From Batkoa obscura (lineage: Eukaryota > Entomophthoromycota > Entomophthoromycetes > Entomophthorales > Batkoaceae): a DNA stretch of 64,000 nt. Both the position numbers and the translations under genes were made by a program. Shown here piece by piece: positions 12,201 to 24,403 of the stretch. Each line of letters begins with the position of its first letter. Positions within the stretch are counted from its first letter, which is position 1. The stretch lies in the NCBI GenBank assembly GCA_030770535.1, contig JASVEC010000003.1:434001-498000 (forward strand), read 5' to 3'. Below the pieces are notes generated by a model. It saw only the letters and a list, made by a program, of their open reading frames with translations, was not told the origin of the DNA and did no database searches.

Positions 12201-12759
12201 AAATAATTAGATATTAACAATAAAAATAAATAGATATTTACTTGACGAGGTATTATTTCATTATATAAAGTTTGAAATATTTGTAAGCGCCAAGATTCTG
12301 TTGGATGAAGCGCAAGAAATTCTAAGCCTTCATCAAGTTGAAATGACATATCTTCTTCTTCTTCCATATGACTTGAAAGAAAACTTTTTGGTGGTAAGAT
12401 GGACTCTTCATCATTAAAACTTACATTACTGCTTTTCCTTTCGTTTAAAATGGAACCTGGACCATTCCTTTTATTCATTGTTGTTTCGGAGAATTTTAAC
12501 TCGTTTACCTTCAAAAAGTTAGAATAATAAACTAGTTAGTATTATTTTTTCTTACTTTATCATGATACTCTCTTTCTTCTTCAATAGTTAAGCCCATAAC
12601 ATATTGTGGTGGAAATAAACCAGTGCGATCATCCATTTTACCTTCCCACCAACCAGACTCTTCATGAGAAGTTACTTGAAATATATCACCTTGGCGGAAA
12701 GTAAGTAAAGAAGTATCTTCAGATATATGATCACATAGAGCTTTTACAATTTGCGCCAT
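9259..12759 (-). CDS. CDC25: Cdc25-type Ras guanine nucleotide exchange factor (SH3-WW-RasGEF)
   Basis: Four exons on the minus strand, 12759-12556, 12508-12242, 12197-12051 and 12000-9259, encode 1119 residues. Order of domains: SH3 at about 3-62 (ALCDHI...FRQGDIF...GWWEGK...GLFPPQYV), a WW domain at about 167-197 (LPPYWGV...QYYFNF...SWEFP), a Ser-rich linker, RasGEF_N at about 707-840 (GGTVVSLVERL, FLLTYRSF) and the catalytic CDC25 domain at about 862-1095 (LDPLEIARQLTIID, NTMMAIIAGF, PPCVPFLGLYLTDL). It activates Ras by GDP release, upstream of cAMP/PKA or MAPK signalling. The WW domain is only seen after splicing. The catalytic half lies in one long exon. Orthology to yeast Cdc25 is by architecture; paralogues such as Sdc25 cannot be separated. 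Confidence 0.92.
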
Positions 12760-13985
12760 GTTTTTAATATTTAATTTTGATCAACTGTAAAATAAAAATT
12801 AGAAGTTATAAAGAAACCAAAGATTAATAAAATTTTAAATAAATTGGAACATACATTAATGAATTATTTAAAGCAATTTGAAGCTAATGTAAGATAAATT
12901 AATAAGTTTGAGAAAATACAAAGTATTTACTTTTGTTTTTAAAAAAGATCAATTAAAATATATACATTTTTTTAATGTTGAATTTATTGGATTAAATTCT
13001 AAATTTCTTTATTTTGATTAGTAGTGATTCTCTTAATTGTCTTATTATTAAATGCCAACTAAATTTATCCGAGAGGTAAAAATTTATGCCACATACGGAT
13101 GTACAAATTAGAACCCTATTAATGCTAATATAAAAATATTGGTTCTCTTGATGTTTTAATAAAATAGCCTGATAGAAAATTAAATGAAAATGATTGGTTA
13201 AATTAAGGTTGAAATTTTATTTAATTCTTCTCAAAATTATATTTGTCTTTGGTAAATATTTCCTGTTCCATTCAATGAGAGGTAAAAATATAGATATACT
13301 TTAATAAGATTTAGGCTAAGAGGACCATAAGTTATTGAAAGGTTTATATGATATATTAGTTGTTATAAACATCGAAGGATTTTTTTGAAACAATCATATA
13401 ATAAAGCCACAAATTGCAAACTTTGATCATAATTGTTAAACATTTGATAAATACGGTAGTTTTATAAAACATGGTTTAAATGAATTAAGATTAATTTTAA
13501 AGATAAGGTTTTAAATCGATAATTTGATACATTAACATCTGTATCAAATATTATATTGAAAGTCTTCCATAAAGTTTACTTTAGTGTTTAGCATATTGTA
13601 TATGCTTAATAGCAAACTAATAAAAGCATAATAATATTATGTAAATTGACATCTTTAAATATTTGAGAATATTAAATTCACTTAAAAATTGGTGCATTGA
13701 GTTATTATTTAGAATATCCATTTCTCACTTTAAATTTTTTAAAAGTAAAATAAATTATAATTTTTACATAAGATGTTTAACTCAATTAACCATTGGTATT
13801 TATTTATTTGGAAAAGTAATATTTAAAAATAAAAAATACATCAAAAAATTAAAAAAGATAAAGTAATTTTAACTAAAATTAGTGTTTTATTCAATGAATA
13901 TAAATATAGAATAGCTTAAATCGTAGAATATCAAAAAAAATTATATTTTAAAAACTAACAAGAATTCCAACAACTAAAATAATCA
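12760..13985. other. Intergenic, no gene seen
   Basis: About 1.2 kb of AT-rich sequence between the Ras-GEF promoter side and the tRNA-Lys gene. A 67-codon ATG frame at 13663-13866 is Ile/Lys/Phe-rich as expected from base composition and carries no recognisable motif, so it is not called. Confidence 0.55.
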
Positions 13986-14058
13986 GCCTGGCTAGCTCAA
14001 TCGGCAGAGCGTGAGACTCTTAATCTCAAGGTTGCGGGTTCGACCCCCGCGTTGGGCT
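13986..14058 (+). tRNA. tRNA-Lys (CTT)
   Basis: Full cloverleaf of 73 nt: D arm GCTC...GAGC, anticodon arm TGAGA-CTCTTAA-TCTCA with anticodon CTT, T arm GCGGG-TTCGACC-CCCGC. The acceptor stem GCCTGGC/GTTGGGC closes with three G-U pairs. No intron. Promoter boxes A (TAGCTCAATCGG) and B (GGTTCGACCCC) are intact. Confidence 0.95.
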
Positions 14059-14100
14059 ACATATGAGTTTTTATTTATATTTTTATAACCAAATATAAAT

Positions 14101-14196
14101 ATGTAGTATTTTTTTTTGGTTTCATTATTTTTTCCATTTTAGAAATACTATTTGAGTGGAAAAATTATCAGTAAAGTTTAAAAAAAACATCCTTAA
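14101..14196 (+). mobile_element. Palindromic MITE, decayed copy
   Basis: Recognisable by TTTTTTTTGGTTTCATTATT, TTTCCATTTT and ATTTGAGTGGAAAAATT, but the central AGCGCT and the right end are eroded. Lies 43 bp downstream of the tRNA-Lys gene. Confidence 0.7.
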
Positions 14197-14550
14197 TAAT
14201 CATTTAAGCTACTTATTCAAATTACAGTATTTTTTATGAAACTTTAAAGATACCCTAATCAACTGACAAATAAAATTAGAGCAAAATTTAAACTGAAGTA
14301 AACAACAATTTTATCCAAAAGTTTGTACCATATTTTATAAAATATATCAAACAAAAAAAGTTGAGCTAATTACTTCACTTAACATATTTTATGTTTTAAT
14401 TACGAATTGATCTTATAAAATGTGATGTAAAAGTTAGTTTTATTATTAAACTTCAGCTTAACTTTTACACTAATTTTGATTGCCAGTTAATTATGGCATC
14501 TTTAAAACTTTATAAAAGACAGTGCAATATCATAATATTTCTTAATAGTA

Positions 14551-14632
14551 ATAACATAGATTTGAAGGCACGAACCGCTATGGGCAAATGGTTTGTACAC
14601 TCATAGTAGTTCATGCCTTCAAATCTATGTTA
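14551..14632. repeat. Perfect-armed hairpin upstream of TSR1
   Basis: ATAACATAGATTTGAAGGCA on the left is matched by its reverse complement TGCCTTCAAATCTATGTTAT on the right. The pairing continues, with small mismatches, to CTATG/CATAG. Arms are about 32 bp and the loop about 18 nt. It ends 272 bp before the TSR1 start. It could be a tiny inverted-repeat element or a structured transcript; there is no tRNA or box-type RNA motif. Confidence 0.7.
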
Positions 14633-14903
14633 TTTAGTGTTAATTTTTGTTTTAACTTTCAGCTCAAGATATTTTTATTTTTTATGTTGGTTAAAGGATG
14701 ATCTAAACATCCAATAAACTTAAGTTCCTAAACCAGTAACTCATCCTAATTTTTCGAATAAAATGCAAACTTTCCCATAACATTGATCCTAAAATGAATT
14801 CCAAATAAACATTTTAAAAAAAATATCATTCTCCAAATTCAATTCTATTCAGAAAATTAGAATTATATAGAACAAATAGAAATTATAGGATTGTTGAAGA
14901 AAC

Positions 14904-17900
14904 ATGGGTAAAGGATTCCATCATCGAGCAACAACGAAACAAGTGAATAAAAAATTTAAAAGTAAACATAGTAGTAAAAATGCATTACGTGATTTAGCCA
15001 AAGGAAAAGTGAATGCTATAAAATTAACTAAAGGTAAATTAGCTGGAGATTTAAATAAATCGGATCGAAAAAATCAAAGTAAAATGCAACTAAAGAATAA
15101 ACAATTAAAATTGGATGAGTTAAATCAATTGTTTAATGGGAAATTGGGAGTGACTAAGTTAGTAGTAAGTTTGAGATGAAAAGTTTTTTTTGAGAAATGG
15201 ATATTGATTAGATTCACTTTTTAGGCAGTAGTTCCATTATGTGAAGATGTCAATAGTCTTGATTTAATTTGTAAATTATTTAATTCAAGTAAACAACAGT
15301 TACCAGAGTCATTTACATCCAGTGTTACTTTACAGTAAATATTAATTTATCATCTTGGAAATAAGAAATAAGAATATTCAAATTAATGATTTTTTTAAAT
15401 AGATCTGATATTTTAAAACATAAATTACAATTTCAAATATTACCTCGAGATTTATATACCATATTAGACGGTGTTAAAGTGGCTGATTTTGTTATTTTCA
15501 TTTTATCAGCTACTAAAGAAGTGGACCAATTTGGTGAACTTTGTATTTCTTCAATTCAAGCTCAGGGTATTCCTAATTCATTTAATTTTGTGGAGGTAAA
15601 GAGAAGTTTTTTTTATTAGGAATATTAAAGATTAAAAGATATTAATTTATTTTTTTTATATAAAAAATATAGGGCTTAAATCAAGTACCAGTCAAATCTC
15701 AACCAGATGTTAAAAAATCATTATCTAGTTTTGTTAATTATTTTTTTCCTGAAAATGATAAGGTGTTTAATGCAGAGAATGAAATGGTAATATTTTTATT
15801 TAATAATAATTTATTAAAGTTAATTACTTTAATTTATAGGAATGTTTAAGTGTATTAAGATCCATTGCTACTCAAACCCCAAAATTGATTTCATTTAGAG
15901 AAAATCATCCTTATTTGTTTGCAGATCATGTGGATTATCAAGTGGATAATAATAATCCAGTAAAATATTAATAGAATATATAAATAATACAATTAATAAT
16001 GTTGATAATTTTCGTAGGAATTTGGTACATTAGCAGTGACTGGTTTTGTACGTGGTAACAATTGGGATATTAATCGATTAGTTCATTTACAAGATTTAGG
16101 AGACTTTCAAATTAGAGCAGTAAGTTTTAATAAAATAATAGTTTTTATATTTATTTTATATTTATCTTATATTAGATTGAAACAGCTGTTAATCCATATC
16201 TTGGTGAACATACAGTAACTAATAATATTTAATAATAATAAATTAATAATTAATATTATTAATAGATTCAAACTCAAGTAGCTAATAAAATGCAATTATT
16301 GCCAAACCCTGAATTACAAGTAATTTAAAAAAATTCAATAGAAAGTAATCAATTAATATTAAAATACTTGTAGGATTCTTTAATTAATTGTAATGAACCC
16401 GATTTAATGGAAGGCGAACAAACATGGCCAACAGAACAAGAATTAAAAGAAGCAGATGAAAGAATTGAACAACTTGGATTAGATACAGAAACTAAACCAA
16501 GAACTAAAAGAGTTATTAAAGGTACTTCTTCTTATCAAGCTGCTTGGATTGTAGAATCCGAAGGTGAAGAAGAAGACTTAGAAATAGATGATGAAGAAAA
16601 TGAAGAAGAAAGTGAAGATTCAGAAGAAGAATATGAAGATATCATTGAAGAAGATGAACAAGTAGAGGATAATAATAATATTGATTTATTAACTAAAGAA
16701 GAAGATATGGAGCAGTAAGTTATTAAATATCATAATAATTTTTAAGTAATTTTATTTTTATAATTTTATTTTAGTTATAATGAATATCTTAAACAACGAG
16801 AGAATGAATTTGAAGGTAATAAAGAATTTCCAGATGAAGTAGATACTCCATTGAATACTACGGCTCGTACAAGATTTCAAAAATATAGAGGAATGCTATC
16901 TATTAGATCTTCCCCTTGGGATCCTTATGAAAATTTACCAATGGATTATTCTAGAATATTCATGATTAAAGATTATCTTCAAACTAAAAGAAAAGTAATT
17001 AAATTAGCTAATACAATTGATGAAAGTAAAGTAAAAGCAGGATCTTATGTTACAATCTATATTGATAAAGTACCTAGAAGTATTGAAAGTAAGTAATTAT
17101 TTTATCAATATAAATATTAATAAATTAAATATTAATAAATGTACTTTTATAGAAATGTATAGTAGAAATTTACCTTTTATTCTATTTGGTTTATTACAAC
17201 ATAGTAATAAAATAACATTATTAAATTATAATGTTATTCGTACTACAGAATATAAAGAAGTTATTAAATCAAAGGTAATATTTTTATAATAATAAATAAT
17301 AAATAATAAATAATAAATAATAAATAATAAATAATAAATAATAATATATATTAATAATTAATTAATTAATTTTTTAATATCAATTTAGGATCCAATATTA
17401 ATTCAAAGTGGATTTCGTCGATATAAAATTCAACCTATATTCTCTCAAAATGCAAAAAAATCGAAACCTTTAAATAATGTTTATAAAATGGAACGATTTT
17501 TACCATCAGGAGATTCGTATAATTTATCTTTTTATGGTCCCATTCAATTTTCTAATGATTCTTGTTTATTATTTAAAAAAGATATACAACAAAGTAAGTT
17601 TTTAAAATAGAATAATACTATTATTATTACTATTCTATTTTAATTTTATATTTATATTAATTTATTTATTTATTTATTATTTATTTATTTAGATATTCAA
17701 TTAGTAGCAACAGGAACATTTAAAGATTGTGATTGTAATAGAATAATAGTTAAAAGAATTATATTAACTGGTCATCCATTTAAAGTTAATCGTAAATCAG
17801 CTGTAGTTAGATTTATGTTTTTTAATAAAGAAGATATTGCCTGGTTTAAACCAGTTCAACTAATCACTAAGTTTGGTCGACTTGGACATATTAAGGATTC

Positions 17901-18131
17901 CATTGGTAAGTTTTTAAAATTTATTGTTTTAGATTATGTTTAAACAATGTTATTATGTTTCATATTATGTTAGTATTAATATTAATAATTACTTTTATTT
18001 TAGGTACTCATGGACATATGAAATGTGTATTTAATAATCCAATCAAACAGCATGACACTGTTTGTCTTTATCTTTATAAAAGAATTTTCCCCAAATGGGA
18101 TACTCAATTATTTAATCGTTTACAAGGTTAA
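14904..18131 (+). CDS. TSR1: TSR1, 40S ribosome biogenesis factor
   Basis: Tsr1 is a GTPase-like protein without nucleotide binding that holds late pre-40S particles until 20S pre-rRNA processing. Fourteen exons: 14904-15164, 15225-15334, 15403-15595, 15673-15786, 15840-15959, 16018-16119, 16176-16214, 16266-16319, 16374-16714, 16775-17088, 17153-17274, 17389-17593, 17693-17905, 18004-18131. They join in frame to 771 residues, close to the yeast 788. Visible features are the basic N-terminus [10 protein letters not shown]...[18 protein letters not shown], the [19 protein letters not shown] segment, an acidic tract at about 390-432, and the C-terminal block [24 protein letters not shown] through [19 protein letters not shown] to [12 protein letters not shown]. 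The very short exon 7 (39 bp) and exon 8 (54 bp) rest on frame and splice signals only. Intron 11 contains an ATAATAA tandem tract (about 17281-17345). Confidence 0.93.
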
Positions 18132-18185
18132 ATGATAATATTATTAAAGTTATAATTATATAGAAAATAGATTATTATATTGTTA

Positions 18186-18216
<31 letters not shown>

Positions 18217-18395
18217 TATTTTTATTTTTATATTTATTTATTTAAAATTTTATTACTGGATTTTTTAGTTGATGTAAAATAGAAAAGTTGTTAGATTTAA
18301 AAATTGTAAAAGAAAAAAAACAATTTAAAAAAAAGTTTAAGAGTGGCTTATTTTTTTTAATTCTTTTAGCATAACTCAACGATTATAAAGAAATA

Positions 18396-19263
18396 ATGGG
18401 TTGGATTAATAATAGTGCCATTATTTATAATACATATCAAGATTTAATTTTATTAGAAAAAAAACATAATCAAGAACAACCTACTTCGTCTGATTTACAA
18501 CCTAATACACCTATCAATACTAAACCTAATATCCCCGAGATTAACATCACTGATGAATCGGGGATTTCAATATCAATTTCCCGTTCACGTAGTAATAGTA
18601 TTGGTACTTTTAATGTCAAATCTACTATTACTTCCCCATTACAACAGAATTTTCATTTAACACAAGATAATAAACCATATAATAAATTAAATCATTCAAT
18701 ACCTAAAGATAAAGGTATATTAAGTTTACACTTAGCTCCAAATAAAGAATATTTTGTATGTATTACTCATAGTTCAGTGGAATTGTGGGTGAATAAAGTA
18801 AATTTTTTAATTGATTGATTAATTTAATGTTTGAGATTTATGATTTTAAATAGCCCACTATATTGGTAGCTCAAATTATACGTACCGAAGATTCTTTAGT
18901 TACTCAAGGAGGGAATGTAGATATTAGTTGGAAAAAAGAAAGTAATGCATTTTGTGTATTTGTAAGTCTTTATTGTTTAATTATAATATTATGATTTATT
19001 TGTTTCAATTGATATTAATATTTCTTATTTTTTATAGACAACTAAAGGATATATTTATTTTTATGATATCACTAATAAATTAATCAATAAATCCAATAAT
19101 CGACAAAATTATTACCCTTTAAATCAAGATATTTCCAATCAATTAAATAGTTTTGATATTATTAATAATAATAACTGTTGGTTAAGAAATCCAAATAAAT
19201 ATTTTGATTTAAAAATTAATATAATTATATTTGTTGAAGCTGGGATTAGATGGTAAGTTAGTA

Positions 19264-19341
<78 letters not shown>

Positions 19342-20065
19342 TTAATTTAATAATGTAATTATGTTTATATTTATATTATTTAATATTATGTGTCATTAAT
19401 AATATTATTTATTTTAGTTTAATGTGTTTAAATGACGAAATATTAGTATCAACAGAAAGAAATCCATCCCTTAATTCTTATGGTTGGAAAGAGAAAGTAT
19501 TATTATCTTCTTTACATTTGGCTTATGATACTAAATTCTTAATTAATTCAAATGGTAATTTATAATATAACATATAATTTATAATATTAATATTTATTTA
19601 ATTTTATTTTAGTAATGATTAATGAAATTAATTATGATAATTACCAAAATCTATTTTTATTTTTAACTTCGGATGGTTCAGTTTATTTAACTAAAAGAAA
19701 AGTTGAATTAAGTATTGTAAGTCAATCATCATTATAATTGAATCATCATCAAATCATTAATTAATAGTTTGCTACTGGATCACCTTATGAATGGAATGGT
19801 GTACCATGTCATTTATGTGATGGTACTATTGATAGTTATGCTATTCATTTAGCAGTTAATATTAATTATTATCTGGTTGCTGTAGCTATGAAAAAGTAAG
19901 TATTATAATATATAATATACAATATATATTAACATAATATGTTTAGTAATCAAATTTTTATTTATAATTATACAAAAAATGGCAATTCTGTTAAATTAAG
20001 TTATAAGATTCAAGTAAATAGTAAAAGTAAGTAATTAATTTAATTTTGTATTTTTTATATTAATT

Positions 20066-20104
<39 letters not shown>

Positions 20105-21383
20105 TAGTTAACTGTATTAATTGGTCTGAAAATGGGCAAATATTAGCAGTAGGTACATTGAATAAGGGATTGATAATTTATCATTTATTTAATGATATAC
20201 CCTCATTTGTGGCTAATAATGGAAAACATGGATTTGGGTTAAAGTAATATAAATTAAGTTAAGATAATGATGTAATGAGTTATTTAATAAATTTTTTTAT
20301 AGCTCAATTACAGATGATGATCCATTTTCAGATGTTGTTCATTGGATGGTAAATTAATATCATTATAATATAATAACAAATTAATAATAAATTAATATAA
20401 TATTATTATTGTTAGAGATGGAATAGTAATGATAATGAATTATTGATTATATCGAATAAAAATGAAGAGACAAGTAAACATATTTGATAATAATAATAAA
20501 TTAATTTACTAAATAATTGATTTAATTTAATATTATTTAACTATTTTAATAGAAGGCAAAATTTATAGTTTAAATTTTGAATTATTAAATAGTATGAATT
20601 ATCATACAGATAATAATATTAAGTTTCCAATATTATTTGATAATAATCAAATTAAAATGCAATTTTTTGAACAAACGGAATTAGGTTCTATTAATCCCAA
20701 TGCATTAGCACATGTTTCTCAAGTAAGATTATTCCTTTTTAATAATATTAGTATTAATAATATTAATAATATTTTAATTTAGATACCTTTGATTTATGCT
20801 ATGGATAATTTTCCTATTAAAGTAATTCAACTTATTATATTTGATTATTTCTAATTTTTAATTTTTAATTTTTAATTTTTAATTTTAGTTTGTTAGTGCC
20901 AATAAAGATGGTACTCATATTGCTATTGCTGGTCAACATGGATTAGCTCATTATTCTTTAATATCTAAGAAATGGAAATGGTTTAATCAACATAATCAAG
21001 TAATGTTAAATTATTAATAGAATTATAATATATTAATATATTAATATTAATAAATAATTTTAGGAACAATCTATAATTTGTTTAGGAGGTATAATTTGGT
21101 TTAAGCAATCAATTATAATTGGATGTAAAATTAATGACCATAAAAAATATATGGTAAATTAATAATACTAATATATTATTATTAATACATTTATTAACAT
21201 TTTAATATTTTAAATAGATTAAATCATTCCCAAGAGAAAAAAATTTAGATATAACTAATGTTAGTTATTCAATTGAATTAAATGAAGAACCCATTTATTT
21301 AAATTTAGTTAATCAATTTTTATTAGTTTATACAAAAGATAATATTTTAAATTTTTTTGAAGTATTTTCGGATTCAAATGGTA

Positions 21384-21435
<52 letters not shown>

Positions 21436-22965
21436 CTATAATTTTGTTTATTTATTATTGTATTTTAGGTAGAGTTAATAATATGATACCCGTACATAAA
21501 ATATCATTAGAAGGGGTAGTCAAATCACCAGAAATAGTTAAAGGAGTATCTTGGTTTCCAGGGAATATTAGAGAATCATTTCCAAAAATGTTAATATTAA
21601 TAGCGGGTACATTATTAATGTTTACACCCGAAATAGTAATTTCAATTAATTTATTTTTTATATCTAATATTTATTTAATATTTAATATAATAATAGCAAG
21701 ATAATTCTAATCAAACAAGATATAAAATAACAACGATATGTGAAAAAGTCAATTATTTTCAATTATTAGATTTACCATTAGCAGGAGTTCATTTTACTTT
21801 ATGGGCTTATAGTGAAGGAGAAATTAAACTATGGTATTATTTACCTGAAGTACCTTATTATTATGATAATATAATGGAAGATGAAGATTTTGAAGAAACA
21901 AAAACATTAAAACCAGAAATTGTTAATGAGTTTCGATATTGTTTAAGTTATAAAGTACCATTTTATGTAATTCAATTAGATATTAAACAAGGCTTAATAT
22001 TTGGTATTGAACAAAATATGAATCAAAGTAGTAATATACCAGGACTTCAATTTATAATTAATTATAAATCACAAATATTATTTTATAAATTAATAGATGA
22101 GTTAATAATGAATAATTTAGATCAAGAAGCTTATTTGTATTGTTTAAGTTATGAAACATTACCTTATTTTAGTTTTGGTTTAGAAATCTTTTTACATGAT
22201 GTATTAGTTAGAGAAGCTGAACAATCAACAAATAATAAAATTAAAATTCAATTAGACGATGAAAATGAAACATTAGCTTCAGATACAGCTATGTTACCTA
22301 AAGTAGTTAATTTAATTAAACAATTTGTTCATTATCCACAAATTATAGTATCTTGTGCTAGAAAAATAGAAATTGCTTTATGGGATCATTTATTTCAAAT
22401 TGTGGGCTCACCTATTTTATTATTTAATCATTGTATTAATACAAATCAATTAAAAGTTGCTGCTTCTTATTTAATAATTCTACATACCATGGAAAAAGAA
22501 GAAGTATCTTTTAATGCTACAAGCAAATTAATTCATTTATTAGTTCGATATCAAGAAATGAATTTATTTCATCAAGTATTAAAATTTGTATTAAAAATTC
22601 ATGGGACTAAAGATATCAAGTTTTTAAATAAATATTTGGCTTTTGATTTAGATGTGTTAATGCAAAATAAAGATGATAAAGATAATATGTTTCATGAATC
22701 TCCCACTGATTTATCCCCACAACTGGAAGCTATTAAGATGGAGGAAAATGCAAATGGTTTGGAAGCGATCAAGACAGAAGATGGAGTAATTGAACTAAGT
22801 GAAAATGAAAAATTGGAGTTGATTGAAAAAAAGGAATTAGATTTGTTTTATGAAGAAGAAGAAGAAGAAGAAGAAGAAGAACAAAAGAAAATGAATAATA
22901 AGGTTATGGAAACAAAAATGAATGATAGTAAAAGAAGAGAGGTAGAAGGAGATGATAGTAAATAA
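18396..22965 (+). CDS. RIC1: RIC1, Golgi Rab6/Ypt6 exchange factor subunit
   Basis: With Rgp1, Ric1 forms the GEF for the Golgi Rab Ypt6/Rab6 in retrograde endosome-Golgi traffic. Seventeen exons: 18396-18797, 18854-18961, 19038-19252, 19418-19554, 19613-19716, 19768-19895, 19947-20026, 20108-20243, 20303-20348, 20416-20473, 20553-20722, 20783-20821, 20889-20999, 21064-21153, 21218-21380, 21469-21635, 21697-22965. The product is 1140 residues. The N-terminal half reads as WD-type beta-propeller blades (e.g. ISWKKESNAFCVF, INWSENGQILAVGTLNKGL, GVHFTLWAYSEGEIKLW). The C-terminal half matches the RIC1 domain (LYCLSYETLPYFSFGLEIFL, LPKVVNLIKQFVHYPQII, CARKIEIALWDHLF). The tail holds a Glu run near residue 1110. 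The start has a weak N-terminal match to animal RIC1, so an upstream exon is possible. Several introns contain long TAA/ATT triplet runs. Confidence 0.88.
19264..19342. repeat. TAA/AAT trinucleotide microsatellite in RIC1 intron 3
   Basis: About 25 units of AAT/TAA within the 19253-19417 intron, which is about three times the usual intron length here for that reason. Similar, shorter ATT runs occupy about 18190-18216, 20072-20104 and 21387-21434. Confidence 0.9.
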
Positions 22966-23690
22966 GTATGAATTTTAATACTGTATAGTTTAATTTGATC
23001 GATTGAAATAAAAAATATATATTTTTATTTATCATAATACCAGCATCTTTTGGTTTTTTTGATTATTTGAATAATTGAATTAATTTATATAATGTAAATA
23101 AATGCATATTCTTATAAAATTTCATCGAAAAATATTTATTGTTAACTGCTTTATAGCCAACATCACAGATTTGCTATCAAATAAATAAATAATTTCAATG
23201 CTATAATTACGTTATTAATATATTACTAAGTTAATAAATAGCTGTATGGGAGGAAGTGGTTAGCCCTAAAACTATAATTAACTATCTTTATATAATATAA
23301 TAGTTTCTATTTATTATTATGATTACTTGCTTTTTGATTATTTATTGACTTAGCTATTAATAACTTAAATAATATTAATATTTAGTAATTTATTTCTATT
23401 ATTTAATAAACTATTTACTTAATAAATATTGAAGCTTTTAAATTTTCTGCTATTTTTATAAAATAAACTGGGGTTGATTTTTTAATCTTCCTATTTTTTA
23501 TAAACTTTATAACTTTAGTTAGAGTTATATCACTTTTTTATATATATCAGGTACTGGATAATGATCTATTTTATTATTATGTTTAACAAAATGTAAATAC
23601 TTTTCAATACCTTGTATTTATCAATTTTTTTGTATTTTTATATTTTTGTTTCTTTTATGAACTACATCTGTTTTCCTATTATTAATAATT
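22966..23690. other. Intergenic downstream of RIC1
   Basis: AT-rich, no open frame of note and no RNA gene. From about 23450 rightwards it grades into fossil retroelement sequence read on the minus strand, but the border cannot be fixed by eye. Confidence 0.45.
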
Positions 23691-24403
23691 AAGTTATTAA
23701 TTTTATTATGTTCACGAATAAAAATCTCAAATTTTGAAATTAATTAACTAATATCTTTTATTTTATTTAATGCTTTAAAACTATTTTTCTATTATGAAAG
23801 ATTTCCAATATGTTTATTAATTATACTTTTTCTATGATCCTCAGCAAAAAAATTAAGATCAATATTTGAACTATTACTTATTTTATAAATTCCTTCAAAT
23901 ATATAATGTAAAAACACTTGAGATTTAAAATAATTTCCTGTATTTGCTTATATATCAATTTTTATAAACTTTTTAAACAAAAGCTTTTTAGATATTGAAT
24001 TAATTAAACAGTCTCATGCATATGCTGAATCATAATTTAATATTTCAGATAAATAATCAAAATAAACTTTACCTATTGTTTTATCATTTTTTAAATATAA
24101 AACACCAAACTTTAATACTGATATAGTTTATTTATTATAATGATTTAAATTTATCAGATCTAATCTTATTTTTATATTTTATTGGAAATTTAAAATTATA
24201 TAACTTTTATTAAATATGTTTTTTGAATATTAATACAAAATCTATATAATTTATATAACTTTTTTTTAAAAGATTTTTTATCTCTGGTTTATTTTTTATT
24301 GCTGTATTATTTTATTTTCAGATAACTTTTTTCTAACTGTATACTAGGCATATATATTGTATAAATCTGTTTTTTTTGCCGCATTTTTAAAATTACTTGA
24401 CAT
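23690..24403 (-). mobile_element. Fossil LTR-retroelement internal region (gag side, broken)
   Basis: Lies directly inside the old reverse-oriented LTR F. On the minus strand the sequence keeps long coding-like stretches starting next to the LTR end, as expected for a gag-like frame, but it is broken in many places (around ten or more) and strongly AT-shifted. It is assigned to an LTR element by position only; I cannot name the superfamily. Its left part (about 23697-24115) is repeated at 31328-31737. Old. Confidence 0.5.

Noticed and set aside
13663-13866. 67-codon Ile/Lys/Phe-rich frame
   Set aside because: Composition is what random AT-rich DNA gives; no motif and no supporting context.
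17281-17345. Tandem ATAATAA-type array considered as a CRISPR-like or regulatory array
   Set aside because: A simple short tandem repeat inside a TSR1 intron, with no spacers. No CRISPR array is expected or seen in this eukaryotic window.
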